Source: Mesorhizobium sp. RMAD-H1
Lineage (GTDB): Bacteria > Pseudomonadota > Alphaproteobacteria > Rhizobiales > Rhizobiaceae
Assembly: GCF_014191375.1 (NCBI RefSeq)
Contig: NZ_JACHWN010000003.1
Coordinates: 124,001 to 188,000, forward strand
Length of the DNA: 64,000 nt
Reading direction: 5' to 3'
Positions 32,630-40,787 of this stretch are shown piece after piece. Position numbers and translations under genes: made by a program. Within the stretch, counting starts at the first letter, position 1. Each line of letters opens with the position of its first letter. The notes below the pieces were generated by a model, which was given only the letters and a program-made list of their open reading frames with translations, was not told where the DNA came from and searched no databases.

Positions 32630-34219
32630 TCAGCTTTCCAGCCACACGCGGGTGGCGACGTAGCCGTTGGACATGTCGTTGCCGATATCGTGGACGTAGC
32701 CTTTCACGCTCTTGCTGGCGGCGTTCACGAAATCGTTGAACATGGGCAGGATCAGGCCGCCTTCATCGCGGACCATCATCGCCATCTCGCGATACATCTC
32801 CTTGCGCTTGGCTTCGTCCAGCTCGGCACGCGCCTCGTAAACCAGCTTGTCGAAATCCGGACGCTTGAAACGCGTGTCGTTCCAGTCGGCTGTCGAGAGA
32901 TAGGCGGTCGAATACATCTGGTCCTGCGTCGGCCGCCCTCCCCAATAGGAGGTCGAGAATGGCTGCACGTTCCAGACATTGCTCCAGTAACCGTCGCCGG
33001 GCTCGCGCTTGACCTCGATGTTGATGCCGGCCTTCTTGCAGCTTTCCTGGTAGAGGACCGCCGCGTCGACCGCGCCGGGGAAGGCGACCTCAGATGTACG
33101 CAAGAGCACCGAGCCGCTATGGCCGGACTTCTTGTAGTGGAAGGCGGCCTTGTCTGGATCATAGGCACGCTGCTCGATGCCTTCGGGGAAGAGGGCATAG
33201 GTTTCGTTGATCGGGAAATCATTGCCGATCTTGCCGTAGCCGCCGAGGATGCGCTGCACCATCGTCTCGCGATCCATCGCATATTTCAGCGCCAGCCGCA
33301 GGTCGTTGTTGTCGAACGGCGCCGTGTTGCAATGCATGATGAAGACATAGTGGCCGCGGCCCGGCGTATTGAGGATCTCCACCGTCGGCGCGCGTTTGAG
33401 GAGGTTTACCGTCTTCGGATCGACGCGGTTGATATAATGCACCTGGCCCGATGAGAGCGCGGCAATGCGGGCGGTCGCGTCGTTCATGCCGATGATTTCG
33501 ATCGAGTCCACATAGCCGCGGTCGGACCGCCAGTCACCGGGGTTCTTTTCGAAGGTGGCGCGCACGCCCGGCTCGAAGCTCGCGAGCTTGTAGGGGCCGG
33601 TGCCGATCGAGGCGCCGGGATCGTCGACGCCGCCATTGGGCTGGATGATCAGGTGATAGTCCGACAGGAGCAATGGCATGTCGGCATTGCCCTCGTTCAG
33701 CGTCAGCACCAGCTTGCCGCCGTCGGCCTTGATATCCTTGATCGATTTCAGGACGCCCAGCGCGCCGGATTCCGACTTCTCGTCGGTATGGCGCTTCAGG
33801 GTCGCCACCACATCGTCGACGGTGAGTTCCTTGCCGTTATGGAACTGTACGCCCTTGCGGATGGTGAAGGTCCAGGTCGCCGCATCGGCCGAAGGTTCCC
33901 AGGATTCGGCCAGTGCGGGAACCGGCGCGCCGGTATGCGGGTCGGATTCGACCAGCATGTCGCCCCAGCAGCGGCCGACGACGAACATGAACTGCGAGAG
34001 GAATTTCGCCGGATCCCGGGAATCGGTGGCAGCACCGCCCTCCAGGCCGAGTTTCAGATGACCGCCGCGCTTCGGCTCCTGGGCCGCAGCGCTTGCGGTG
34101 AAAAGCTGGCTTGCGGCTGTCAGCGTCAGCCCCGCGGCCATGGCGCGGCCCATGAATTCACGGCGGCTCATGCCGCCTGCCGTCACACGGCCGGCAAGAT
34201 ATTTCGTGTAATTGCTCAT
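32630..34219 (-). CDS. ABC transporter substrate-binding protein, SBP_bac_5 family, Tat signal
   Basis: A 529-residue periplasmic receptor of the peptide/nickel class. The N-terminus has a twin-arginine signal, SRREFMGRAMAAG, followed by a hydrophobic stretch and SAAAQ cleavage, so export is by Tat rather than Sec. The mature start PKRGGHLKLGLEGG is standard, and the family block WTFTIRKGVQFHNGKELTVDDVVATLKRH is near residue 115. AAGGA precedes ATG 34219. It is the first gene of the ABC operon. The 508-bp region upstream (34220-34728) contains its promoter but no recognised gene. Confidence 0.92.
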   Translation of the reverse strand: MSNYTKYLAGRVTAGGMSRREFMGRAMAAGLTLTAASQLFTASAAAQEPKRGGHLKLGLEGGAATDSRDPAKFLSQFMFVVGRCWGDMLVESDPHTGAPVPALAESWEPSADAATWTFTIRKGVQFHNGKELTVDDVVATLKRHTDEKSESGALGVLKSIKDIKADGGKLVLTLNEGNADMPLLLSDYHLIIQPNGGVDDPGASIGTGPYKLASFEPGVRATFEKNPGDWRSDRGYVDSIEIIGMNDATARIAALSSGQVHYINRVDPKTVNLLKRAPTVEILNTPGRGHYVFIMHCNTAPFDNNDLRLALKYAMDRETMVQRILGGYGKIGNDFPINETYALFPEGIEQRAYDPDKAAFHYKKSGHSGSVLLRTSEVAFPGAVDAAVLYQESCKKAGINIEVKREPGDGYWSNVWNVQPFSTSYWGGRPTQDQMYSTAYLSTADWNDTRFKRPDFDKLVYEARAELDEAKRKEMYREMAMMVRDEGGLILPMFNDFVNAASKSVKGYVHDIGNDMSNGYVATRVWLES

Positions 34220-34728
34220 TCCTTGTTCCTTCTCTGGTTGGCCCTTATAGCGCCCGGGCGCGTTGTTCTTTTATTCCGGGGCGAGCGGCGAAATTTGCGG
34301 AAAACTAACCGGCCGGGCTGCCAAATCAAAGCCTTGACGGCCTCTTTATCGCAGATTTCGCTTCAATTCGTGATCTGTCCCGTCCTCCTTTCCCGCTCCG
34401 ATCACCGGTTTTCAGGCATAGCCCGGCAACTCCGCCGCCATGGGAAATTGGCAGTGGATAAACCTGATTGTTGTGGAATTTTCACCCCGATAGGGGTCCG
34501 TGACAAGGTTATTCGTGGTGGCCGCCGCGCGGTCCATCATCGCTTCGGAGACGCCGTCAGTGCGGCGGATGCGGGTGGAATCGGTAAAATGGACATTGCC
34601 TTTCCGCCGGATCGGGCCCGCGACGACGCCTCGCCATCGCGCAGCACCATCGAAAATTAGTAACCCCTTTTCCCGCCTTGGAAGCTTCTGATGCGACATA
34701 TTCCGCCGCGCTTGCGACGTGGCGGATA
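34220..34728. other. Intergenic region without a recognised gene
   Basis: This 509-bp stretch separates the divergently oriented 5' end of the ABC operon from the 3' end of the kinase-like gene at 34729. A 95-codon minus-strand open frame (34412-34699) is present, but it has no recognisable domain and no good ribosome-binding site, so it was not called. The ABC operon promoter must lie in the 34220-34400 part. Nothing else was seen. Confidence 0.5.
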
Positions 34729-36249
34729 CTAGGGCCGTATGCCCAGTATTTCTGCGGCGATATCGGCTGGTTCGGGAGCCGCGTCGAGCTTGCGCCAGCT
34801 GACATCACGCGCATGCCTTTGGAGCTGCATCGACAGAATGTCGACCGTCGCGTCCGAAGGCCCGCCGGTGCGTTCGCTGACCCGCTGCCAGAGCACGGTG
34901 GGATCGGCTTCGAGCCAGACGCCGAGGAAGGGCAGGCTCCGATCGCGCGCCTGCGCTTCGATGCGCTTTCTGTCATCGGGCCTGTCGAAGACCGCGTCGG
35001 CGACGACGGAGCCCCCTTCGGAGAGGATGAGCCCGGTGCGCCAGGCCATCTCGCGATAGACCTTTACCGAAACTTCCGGCCGGTAGGCCCTCTCCGGCAG
35101 GCGGGTTTCCGGCGGCACGCCATGCATGGCCTTGCGGATGCGGTCGCTTTCCAGGATGCGGGCTCCCGGCGGTGCGCCGACACGTGCCGCCAGGGCTTCG
35201 GCTATGGTGGTCTTGCCGGAACCGCTCAGGCCCCCGATGGCGATGAGCCTCGGCGGGTGTTCGTGAAGCAGATCGCGGGCAAGATCGAAATAGGATCGCG
35301 CCTCGGCCGCGAGATTTCCGGATCGGCCGTCTCCTTCCTCGGCCTGTGTCGCGGTCACGTGCGCGCGCACCGCCGCCCGCACGGCCATGAACAAGGGCAA
35401 CAGCACGAAGCCGTCCTCGTCATCCGCCTCGTCGATGTAACGGTTCATCACCAGATTGGCGAGTTCCGGGAAGCCGCGGTGCCAGAGATCCATGAGCAGG
35501 AAGGCGAGATCATAGAGCACGTCGACCGTCGCGATCCGGTCGTTGAACTCGATGCAGTCGAAGAGACGCGGCTCGCCCTCGAGAAGGCAGATATTGCGCA
35601 GATGCAGGTCGCCATGGCAGCGGCGCACCTTGCCGGCCGCCTCGCGCCGGTCAAGCAGCGTCGCACGGAGGGCGAGCGCCTTGCGGAACAAGCCGTCGAA
35701 AGCCGCGATCTGAGCCTCGCCGAATAGATGGCTGGTCGAGAAGCCGGCCCTGTTGATATCAAGCACCGCCGCCAGGTTCGCAGCGCCGCCGGTCGCGTGG
35801 TTGACGGGCGCGGTGCGGTGGAAGCGGGCAATCATGCGCGCGGTCTCAGTCATCAACTCAGGCGTCAGGGTGCCGGCAAGCGCCATCCGGTCGAGCAGGG
35901 CCGATTGATCGAACCGCCTCATCTCGACCGCCGCGTCGACCAGGGTCCCCCGGCCATCGAAGGCGAGCCGTCCATCTTCCTCCCGTGTGATCCGCCTGAC
36001 GCCGCGATAAAGTCCGGGCGCCGTTTCGGAATTGAGCTCCAGCTCCTTCCGGCAGGCTTCGAGCCTCAGTTCCGGCGTCGAGAAATCGGCATAGGGCAGT
36101 TTCACCGCCCGCTTCATCTTGAACGCGCGGTCGCCGGCGAGAAAAATCCTGGAGATATGCGTCCCGATCGTCTCGACCGGTCCGGCGGTTTCGTGGCTGG
36201 CGGGATCCGCCAGGAAGGCGATTGCAGCCTGCTGGTCGTCGACGATCAT
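34729..36249 (-). CDS. Bifunctional aminoglycoside-phosphotransferase-like / P-loop kinase protein
   Basis: A 506-residue two-domain protein. The N-terminal part (about 1-330) is a phosphotransferase/choline-kinase-like fold: KMKRAVKLPYADFSTPELR, catalytic loop RRCHGDLHLRNICLL and metal-binding FDCIEFND. The C-terminal part (about 335-506) is a P-loop kinase, Walker A IGGLSGSGKTTIAEALA with a lid region RPDDRKRIEAQARD. This COG2187-COG0645 fusion is common in proteobacteria; its physiological substrate is not known and antibiotic resistance should not be assumed. It is a single gene; in many relatives it sits near stress or anaerobic genes, and here the FNR boxes lie on the other side of its start. 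Confidence 0.85.
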   Translation of the reverse strand: MIVDDQQAAIAFLADPASHETAGPVETIGTHISRIFLAGDRAFKMKRAVKLPYADFSTPELRLEACRKELELNSETAPGLYRGVRRITREEDGRLAFDGRGTLVDAAVEMRRFDQSALLDRMALAGTLTPELMTETARMIARFHRTAPVNHATGGAANLAAVLDINRAGFSTSHLFGEAQIAAFDGLFRKALALRATLLDRREAAGKVRRCHGDLHLRNICLLEGEPRLFDCIEFNDRIATVDVLYDLAFLLMDLWHRGFPELANLVMNRYIDEADDEDGFVLLPLFMAVRAAVRAHVTATQAEEGDGRSGNLAAEARSYFDLARDLLHEHPPRLIAIGGLSGSGKTTIAEALAARVGAPPGARILESDRIRKAMHGVPPETRLPERAYRPEVSVKVYREMAWRTGLILSEGGSVVADAVFDRPDDRKRIEAQARDRSLPFLGVWLEADPTVLWQRVSERTGGPSDATVDILSMQLQRHARDVSWRKLDAAPEPADIAAEILGIRP

Positions 36250-36507
36250 CCAGCGCTCCTTGAATGGATCATGCGGCTTCCAGCGGAAGCATTTTCGCCA
36301 GTGGAGAGCGCCGTGTCCTCCGTCCTTTCGCCTCGAGCTCCCAGGAGGCGCAAGAGCCGGAGGACAGCGGCGCGCCTGCCGCGCTTTCGCTGCGGGTCCG
36401 ATCCCATGGCATCGGCGAGGCTCCCACCCCTGCGGTTGTCGCCATGCTTCCGGTTCGGCCTTTTCGCGGCAAGCACATCATCGAAGCATTTTAGACGGTC
36501 TCTTTCG

Positions 36508-36521
36508 TTGATGAAGATCAA
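36508..36521. promoter_or_regulatory. FNR/FixK-type box 1 (TTGAT-N4-ATCAA)
   Basis: TTGATGAAGATCAA is a perfect match to the consensus operator of FNR-family oxygen regulators. Its centre is 35 bp upstream of the centre of a second perfect box. Doubled boxes are known in front of rhizobial hemN and fnrN genes. It would make transcription of the downstream hemN remnant and GNAT gene low-oxygen-inducible. Confidence 0.85.
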
Positions 36522-36542
36522 ACATGCGCGAAATCGCCCGTC

Positions 36543-36556
36543 TTGATGGAGATCAA
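36543..36556. promoter_or_regulatory. FNR/FixK-type box 2 (TTGAT-N4-ATCAA)
   Basis: TTGATGGAGATCAA, a second perfect FNR-type palindrome, 53 bp before the ATG of the hemN remnant. In doubled arrangements one box activates and the nearer one often limits expression; which does what here cannot be told without the transcription start. Confidence 0.85.
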
Positions 36557-36608
36557 CGAGGGAAGCATGCGGATCGGCCATCCTGCAACCATTGTGTGGA
36601 GCAAGGCC

Positions 36609-36800
36609 ATGTCTGACGATCCAGCAAGATTTTCCGCGTCGGTACTCCGTTACACGTGTTATCCGCCCGCTCCGCGGTTCGATCCCGGTGTGGCGGCGGA
36701 AGCCCATCGTGACTGGCTGGAGGCCCTGCCCGTCGGGCCATCCCTGTTGGAGCATATCCACATTCCCTTTGACAGCCATGACAGGAGAAAAACGAGATGA
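36609..36800 (+). pseudogene. hemN: N-terminal remnant of hemN (oxygen-independent coproporphyrinogen III oxidase)
   Basis: A 63-codon frame matching only the HemN N-terminus: RYTCYPPAPRFDPGV, then a segment WLEALPVGPSL, then HIHIPF, the strand that in HemN leads into the radical-SAM cysteines. At that point the protein changes to DSHDRRKTR and stops, so every 4Fe-4S ligand is missing and about 400 residues are gone. Two perfect FNR boxes lie upstream, as for genuine rhizobial hemN. The stop overlaps the GNAT start by 4 nt (ATGA), so the fragment may now serve as a leader for that gene (inference). A functional short peptide is possible but unlikely. Confidence 0.75.
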
Positions 36801-37366
36801 TGCCACAAGCCGAAATGGCCTCTCATTCCAGAGGCAAGGAGACGAGCACCGGTGACTGGAGCCGCAATCTGGCCACCCGCACGGGACTGTCGTTCAGTGT
36901 TCGTCCGGTCCGCACGGATGACGAGGCGGCGCTGGCGGAATTCTTCGCGCATGTGAAGCCGGAGGACCTGCGGTTCCGCTTCCTTGCGGGCATGAAGGCG
37001 GTGAGCCATGATCGGCTCGCCGCGATGACACAGGTCGATCATCGCCAGACCGAGAATTTTCTTGCCTTTGCCGAGGATGGCAGAACGGTCATCGCCACCG
37101 CCATGCTGGCCTGCGATCCGGCCTTTGAAAAAGGCGAGGTGGCGATCTGCGTGCGCGCGGCATACAGGCACAGAGGTATCGGTTGGGAGATGCTGCGCCT
37201 TGTCGCCCAATACGCGCAAGCAAAGGGAGTGAAAGTCCTCGAGTCGATCGAAAACCGCGACAATCATGAAGCGATCGAGCTCGAGCGGGAGCAGGGCTTT
37301 GTCGTGGCAAGCTATCCGGACGATCCGACCCTGATGCTGATAAGGAAGGAGCTTCGCCGGAACTAA
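36797..37366 (+). CDS. GNAT-family N-acetyltransferase downstream of FNR boxes
   Basis: A 189-residue GCN5-type acetyltransferase. After a ~30-residue polar head, the fold begins LSFSVRPVRTDDEAAL. The acetyl-CoA pyrophosphate loop is VRAAYRHRGIGWEMLRLVAQYA (R-x-x-G-x-G-type) and the end NRDNHEAIELEREQGF is standard. It most resembles the GNAT domain of Pat-like protein/amino-acid acetyltransferases. The ATG overlaps the stop of the hemN remnant, with AGGAG 9 nt upstream, so it shares the FNR-controlled promoter. The acetyl acceptor is unknown. Confidence 0.85.
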   Translation: MMPQAEMASHSRGKETSTGDWSRNLATRTGLSFSVRPVRTDDEAALAEFFAHVKPEDLRFRFLAGMKAVSHDRLAAMTQVDHRQTENFLAFAEDGRTVIATAMLACDPAFEKGEVAICVRAAYRHRGIGWEMLRLVAQYAQAKGVKVLESIENRDNHEAIELEREQGFVVASYPDDPTLMLIRKELRRN

Positions 37367-37395
37367 GGCGGCCGGGCCGGCAAGCCGGCGGCGGC

Positions 37396-37857
37396 TCATC
37401 CGTAAGTCCCGGTCAGCTCCGCTTCGGCCAGCATGCTGTCGCGCGCGGCCTCCCATATATCGAGCGCATCCGGCTCCGGGCTGATTTCCAGGTGGTCGAC
37501 GCCGAGGGCGGCGAGACGGAAACGGTAGGTATGCGGGGGCTCGCCGGGTTTGGGATCGGGACCATCATAATGGAGATTGCCGAAATCGTTGAAGCCGTGC
37601 GGCAGGTCCTCCGTGCGCGCCTTCGAACTGCGGCCCTCGGCCAGTTGCCGCCGGTCGCCCGGGATGTCGTAGACCGCCCAGTGCCGGAATGTCTGCGAAG
37701 GCGCATCCGCATCCTCCATCACCAGCACGTAGCTGCGCGTACCGGGCGGCGGATCCTCCCACAGCAGGAAGGGCGAGAGATTGGCGCCGCGCCGGGCGTG
37801 ACGTTCCGGAATGGGCTGGCCATTCTCAAAGGCGGGGCTGGTCAGGGTGAACGCCAT
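37396..37857 (-). CDS. PEBP / YbhB-YbcL family protein (Raf-kinase-inhibitor-like)
   Basis: A 153-residue phosphatidylethanolamine-binding-like protein. The ligand-site signature is visible: SPFLLWEDPPPGTRSYVLVMEDADAP, then HWAVYDIPGD, and the later GEPPHTYRFRLAALG. Function in bacteria is unknown; the fold binds small anionic ligands. ATG 37857 is preceded by GAGGAGATCGCC. It converges on the GNAT gene (29 bp apart) and is a single gene. Confidence 0.9.
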   Translation of the reverse strand: MAFTLTSPAFENGQPIPERHARRGANLSPFLLWEDPPPGTRSYVLVMEDADAPSQTFRHWAVYDIPGDRRQLAEGRSSKARTEDLPHGFNDFGNLHYDGPDPKPGEPPHTYRFRLAALGVDHLEISPEPDALDIWEAARDSMLAEAELTGTYG

Positions 37858-37951
37858 GGCGATCTCCTCATGCAAAGGCATTCCGAGCCATAGGCTCGAT
37901 ATCGTTGCTGGCCAAACCGGCGCGCGTGCATATTGTTCCGCAAAGGGAAAA

Positions 37952-37975
37952 TCCCCGGCCTTCGGAAAGGCCGGG
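37952..37975 (-). terminator. Rho-independent terminator of the padR-like gene
   Basis: A 10-bp perfect GC-rich stem, CCCCGGCCTT with AAGGCCGGGG, with a 4-nt loop. On the minus strand it is followed by ATTTTCCC, and it lies 29 bp after the PadR stop, as expected for an intrinsic terminator. Confidence 0.75.
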
Positions 37976-38004
37976 GACTTCCAAGGGCTTCAGCGCAGGG
38001 CTGA

Positions 38005-38640
38005 TCAGCCCAGGTCGATATCGTCAGGATCCTGCGGCAGGTTCCTGATCTCGTCAGCGGCCTTGCGCAGGATATCGGCCACCTTGCGCTGCGTTCCGGC
38101 AGAGGCGTCGAGCCGTTCGGCGAGCGCTGTCTTGAGGGCGCGCCGGGCTTCGTTCACCTCCGGCACCACCTCGGGAATATCCCGGTCGCGCCCGCGGCCT
38201 TCGCCACCCTCGAACCACTGGCGCGCGCGGGCCATGCGCTCGCCGATAAAGCGGATGCGGTCGAGCGCGGCATCCACCACCTTCCGGTTCTCCGCGAGAT
38301 AGGCGCGTCCCTCGTCGGTGATGGAATAGACCTTCTTGTTGCCGTCCGCGGAAGAGACGGCGTGGCCTGTCTCCTCGAGATAGGTCAGCGTCGGATAGAT
38401 CACGCCCGGGCTCGGGCTGTAGAAGCCGCTCGAATGCTCTTCCAGCGCCTTGATCACGTCATAGCCGTGGCGCGGCGCCTCTTCGAGCAAGGCGAGGACC
38501 ACGAGCCGCAATTCGCCGTCGCCGACGAAGCGCCCGAAGCCGCCGCCCATGCCGCGGCCGAAGCCGCGGGCAAAATGCTGGGAAAAACGGCGCGGTCCGA
38601 AATGGCGCTCGTTATGATGATGGCAGCCATAAGCATGCAT
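38005..38640 (-). CDS. PadR-family regulator with His-rich N-terminus (YqjI-like)
   Basis: A 211-residue PadR repressor. The first ~35 residues are rich in His, Cys, Arg and Gly (MHAYGCHHHNERHFGP...FGRGMGGGFGRF), recalling the metal-binding extension of E. coli YqjI. The winged HTH follows (ELRLVVLALLEEAPRHGYDVIKALEE, SPSPGVIYPTLTYLEETG, KKVYSITDEGRAYL) and a C-terminal helical dimer arm ends it. ATG 38640 has the strong site AAAGGAGG. Two palindromes upstream (38662, 38701) look like its own operators. It is divergent from an EamA exporter that it may also control. A metal or redox signal is inferred from the N-terminus only. Confidence 0.87.
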   Translation of the reverse strand: MHAYGCHHHNERHFGPRRFSQHFARGFGRGMGGGFGRFVGDGELRLVVLALLEEAPRHGYDVIKALEEHSSGFYSPSPGVIYPTLTYLEETGHAVSSADGNKKVYSITDEGRAYLAENRKVVDAALDRIRFIGERMARARQWFEGGEGRGRDRDIPEVVPEVNEARRALKTALAERLDASAGTQRKVADILRKAADEIRNLPQDPDDIDLG

Positions 38641-38661
38641 GGAAACCTCCTTTGTGTTATA

Positions 38662-38681
38662 GCATAAGATATATCTTATGC
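38662..38681. promoter_or_regulatory. PadR operator candidate 1: perfect 20-bp palindrome
   Basis: GCATAAGATATATCTTATGC is a perfect 20-bp palindrome 22 bp upstream of the PadR ATG, in the divergent gap to the EamA gene. A near copy lies 20 bp away at 38701. Autoregulation through such sites is usual for PadR proteins. Confidence 0.75.
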
Positions 38682-38700
38682 GTGAAACGATCGCTCCGTC

Positions 38701-38712
38701 AAGATATATCTT
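38701..38712. promoter_or_regulatory. PadR operator candidate 2
   Basis: AAGATATATCTT, the 12-bp core of the palindrome at 38662, repeated; the right flank (ATG) is also shared while the left flank differs. Centre-to-centre distance is about 35 bp, suggesting two PadR dimers on the same DNA region. Confidence 0.65.
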
Positions 38713-38849
38713 ATGTACTATCTTTAGATGAGGGTTGCGAGCTGTTAGAGGCGATAACGAGCCATCGACATTTCGGTGGGCGCCGAAACATTGCATGGGG
38801 CCGTGCTGCTAGAAGAGCGCTTCGATCATGAAAGGTCAGGCCCGGCAGG

Positions 38850-39767
38850 ATGGCGGAAAAATCAGGTATGACGCGGCAACTCGCGCTTCTTTTTACTCTC
38901 TCCACCTTGTGGGGAGCCTCCTATACCTTCATCAAGCTCGGCGTTGAGACCATCCCGCCGATCACGCTGATCGCCGCCCGGACGCTGATTGCCGGCGGCA
39001 TATTGCTCGCCATCATCCGCTGGCGGGGCCTCTCCCTGCCGAAGGACGCCGCGACATGGCGGCGTTTCCTGCTCCAGGCATGCCTTAACAGCGTCGTGCC
39101 CTTCACGCTCATTGCCTGGGCGGAACGCACCGTCGAAGCAGGATTGGCGACGATCCTCAATTCCACGACGCCGATCTTCACGTTCTTGCTGACCGTTCTG
39201 ATCACGCGTCATGAGCGGGTGACGGGGCGCAAGCTTTTCGGCATCGCCGCCGGTATTTCCGGAACCTGCCTCATTGTCGGCGTTGAGGCGCTTACCGGTC
39301 TGGGACACCAGCTATGGGCGCAACTTGCCATCGTGGCGGCGACGGTGTGCTATGCGGGAGCTGCGATCTTCGGCACGAACTTCAAAGGCCTTGATCCGGT
39401 CATGCCGGCGGCGGGCTCTCTCTTGTGTGGTGCGGTGATCCTCACTCCCTTGAGTCTCGTCTTCGACCAGCCATGGCGCCTGACGCCATCGCGGGAATCG
39501 GTTCTTGCCCTGCTCGGTCTCGCGGTGTTTTCGACAGCGCTCGCCCTGGTGATCTATTTCCGGCTGCTGCAGATGCTCGGCTCCGTAGGCACGACCGCAC
39601 AGGCCTATCTGCGGGTGCCGATCGGTGTGGCCATCGGTGTCGTCTTTCTGGACGAGGCGCTCGGACCCACGGCCTGGGTCGGTCTCCTGTGCATCGTCGC
39701 TGGGGTGATCGCGATGACCATTCCTCAAAAATCCCCGCAGCCAAAGCCGGTGGGGCGGGGGATCTGA
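38850..39767 (+). CDS. EamA/DMT-family membrane transporter
   Basis: A 305-residue, 10-helix drug/metabolite transporter with two EamA repeats. Repeat 1 begins LALLFTLSTLWGASYTFIKLGVETIPP and includes ATILNSTTPIFTFLLTVLI; repeat 2 runs from about residue 155, with GTTAQAYLRVPIGVAIGVVFLDEALG near the end. Such proteins usually export amino acids or small metabolites. It is divergent from the PadR-type gene, with the two palindromic operator candidates in the 209-bp gap. Confidence 0.9.
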   Translation: MAEKSGMTRQLALLFTLSTLWGASYTFIKLGVETIPPITLIAARTLIAGGILLAIIRWRGLSLPKDAATWRRFLLQACLNSVVPFTLIAWAERTVEAGLATILNSTTPIFTFLLTVLITRHERVTGRKLFGIAAGISGTCLIVGVEALTGLGHQLWAQLAIVAATVCYAGAAIFGTNFKGLDPVMPAAGSLLCGAVILTPLSLVFDQPWRLTPSRESVLALLGLAVFSTALALVIYFRLLQMLGSVGTTAQAYLRVPIGVAIGVVFLDEALGPTAWVGLLCIVAGVIAMTIPQKSPQPKPVGRGI

Positions 39768-39856
39768 GCGGTGTGGAACATTGCGCGATGACGGACGTTC
39801 TTCCCATCCGTAGACGTCAGCGTCCAGTCATCACCGCAAAGGGAGCAGGCACTGCC

Positions 39857-40714
39857 ATGTACCACTATCCCACGCCCCCATTTCCACAGCAGAAGCAGCC
39901 CATGCCGGGCTTTACCGGCAAGATGGATCCCGTCCCGGATCACGGAGAGAAGACCTATAAGGGCTCCGGCCGGTTGAAGGACATGAAGGCGATCATCACC
40001 GGCGGTGACAGCGGCATCGGCCGTGCCGTGGCGATTGCCTATGCCCGCGAGGGTGCGGACGTCCTCATCGCCTATCTCAATGAAGACAATGATGCGGAAG
40101 AGACCAGACGGCTCGTCGAGGAGGCGGGCCGCAAGGCGGTGCTCGTGCCCGGCGACATCCAGTCGCCTGATCACTGCCGCAAGATCATCGAGATCGCGGT
40201 GCAGGAATTCGGCGGCATTGACATCCTCGTCAACAATGCCGCGCATCAGGCCTCGTTCAGCAAGATCGATGATATTTCCGACGAGGAGTGGGAGCTCACC
40301 TTCAAGGTCAACATCCACGCCATGTTCTACCTGACGAAGGCTGCGGTGGCACATATGAAGCCCGGCAGCGCCATCATCAACACGGCGTCGATCAATTCCG
40401 ATAACCCCAATCCGAGCCTTCTTGCCTATGCGACCACCAAGGGTGCGATCCAGAATTTCACCGCTGGCCTCGCCCAGCTGCTGGCCGAAAAGGGTATCCG
40501 CGCCAACACCGTGGCACCCGGACCGATCTGGACGCCGCTCATTCCCTCGACACTGCCCGAGGACGCGGTTTCCAATTTCGGCAAGCAGGTCCCGATGAAG
40601 CGGCCCGGCCAGCCGGCGGAGCTCGCCACCACTTATGTAATGCTCGCCGATCCCCTGTCGAGCTATGTCTCGGGCGCGACCGTCGCTGTCACCGGCGGCA
40701 GGCCGATCCTTTAG
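39857..40714 (+). CDS. SDR-family oxidoreductase, YghA type
   Basis: A 285-residue SDR with the long N-terminal arm of the YghA/general-stress group: PFPQQKQPMPGFTGKMDPVPDHGEKTYKGSGRLKDMKAIITGGDSGIGRA, matching E. coli YghA closely. The catalytic motif reads SINSDNPNPSLLAYATTKGA, and APGPIWTPL follows. ATG 39857 fits homologue starts; an in-frame ATG at 39788 would add 23 residues. Members reduce aldehydes or sugars and are linked to stress in several bacteria. It follows EamA by 89 bp. Confidence 0.88.
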   Translation: MYHYPTPPFPQQKQPMPGFTGKMDPVPDHGEKTYKGSGRLKDMKAIITGGDSGIGRAVAIAYAREGADVLIAYLNEDNDAEETRRLVEEAGRKAVLVPGDIQSPDHCRKIIEIAVQEFGGIDILVNNAAHQASFSKIDDISDEEWELTFKVNIHAMFYLTKAAVAHMKPGSAIINTASINSDNPNPSLLAYATTKGAIQNFTAGLAQLLAEKGIRANTVAPGPIWTPLIPSTLPEDAVSNFGKQVPMKRPGQPAELATTYVMLADPLSSYVSGATVAVTGGRPIL

Positions 40715-40787
40715 GCGGTGGCAGACGATGCCGGGGCGGCGCCTCGAAACTGCCCCGGCAAAATCCGCTTGCCGGCCCCGTCCGAAG

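Noticed and set aside
33653-34660. Long plus-strand open frame opposite the ABC binding protein
   Set aside because: It is a high-GC antisense frame with arginine/histidine-rich, domain-less composition; the opposite strand encodes a clear SBP_bac_5 protein.
34412-34699. 95-codon minus-strand frame in the gap before the kinase-like gene
   Set aside because: No recognisable domain, weak start, and codon use not clearly coding. Kept only as a remark in the intergenic entry.
36246-36806. 186-codon minus-strand frame across the FNR-box region
   Set aside because: It runs antisense through the hemN stub and the two FNR boxes and has no homology; it is a by-product of high GC.
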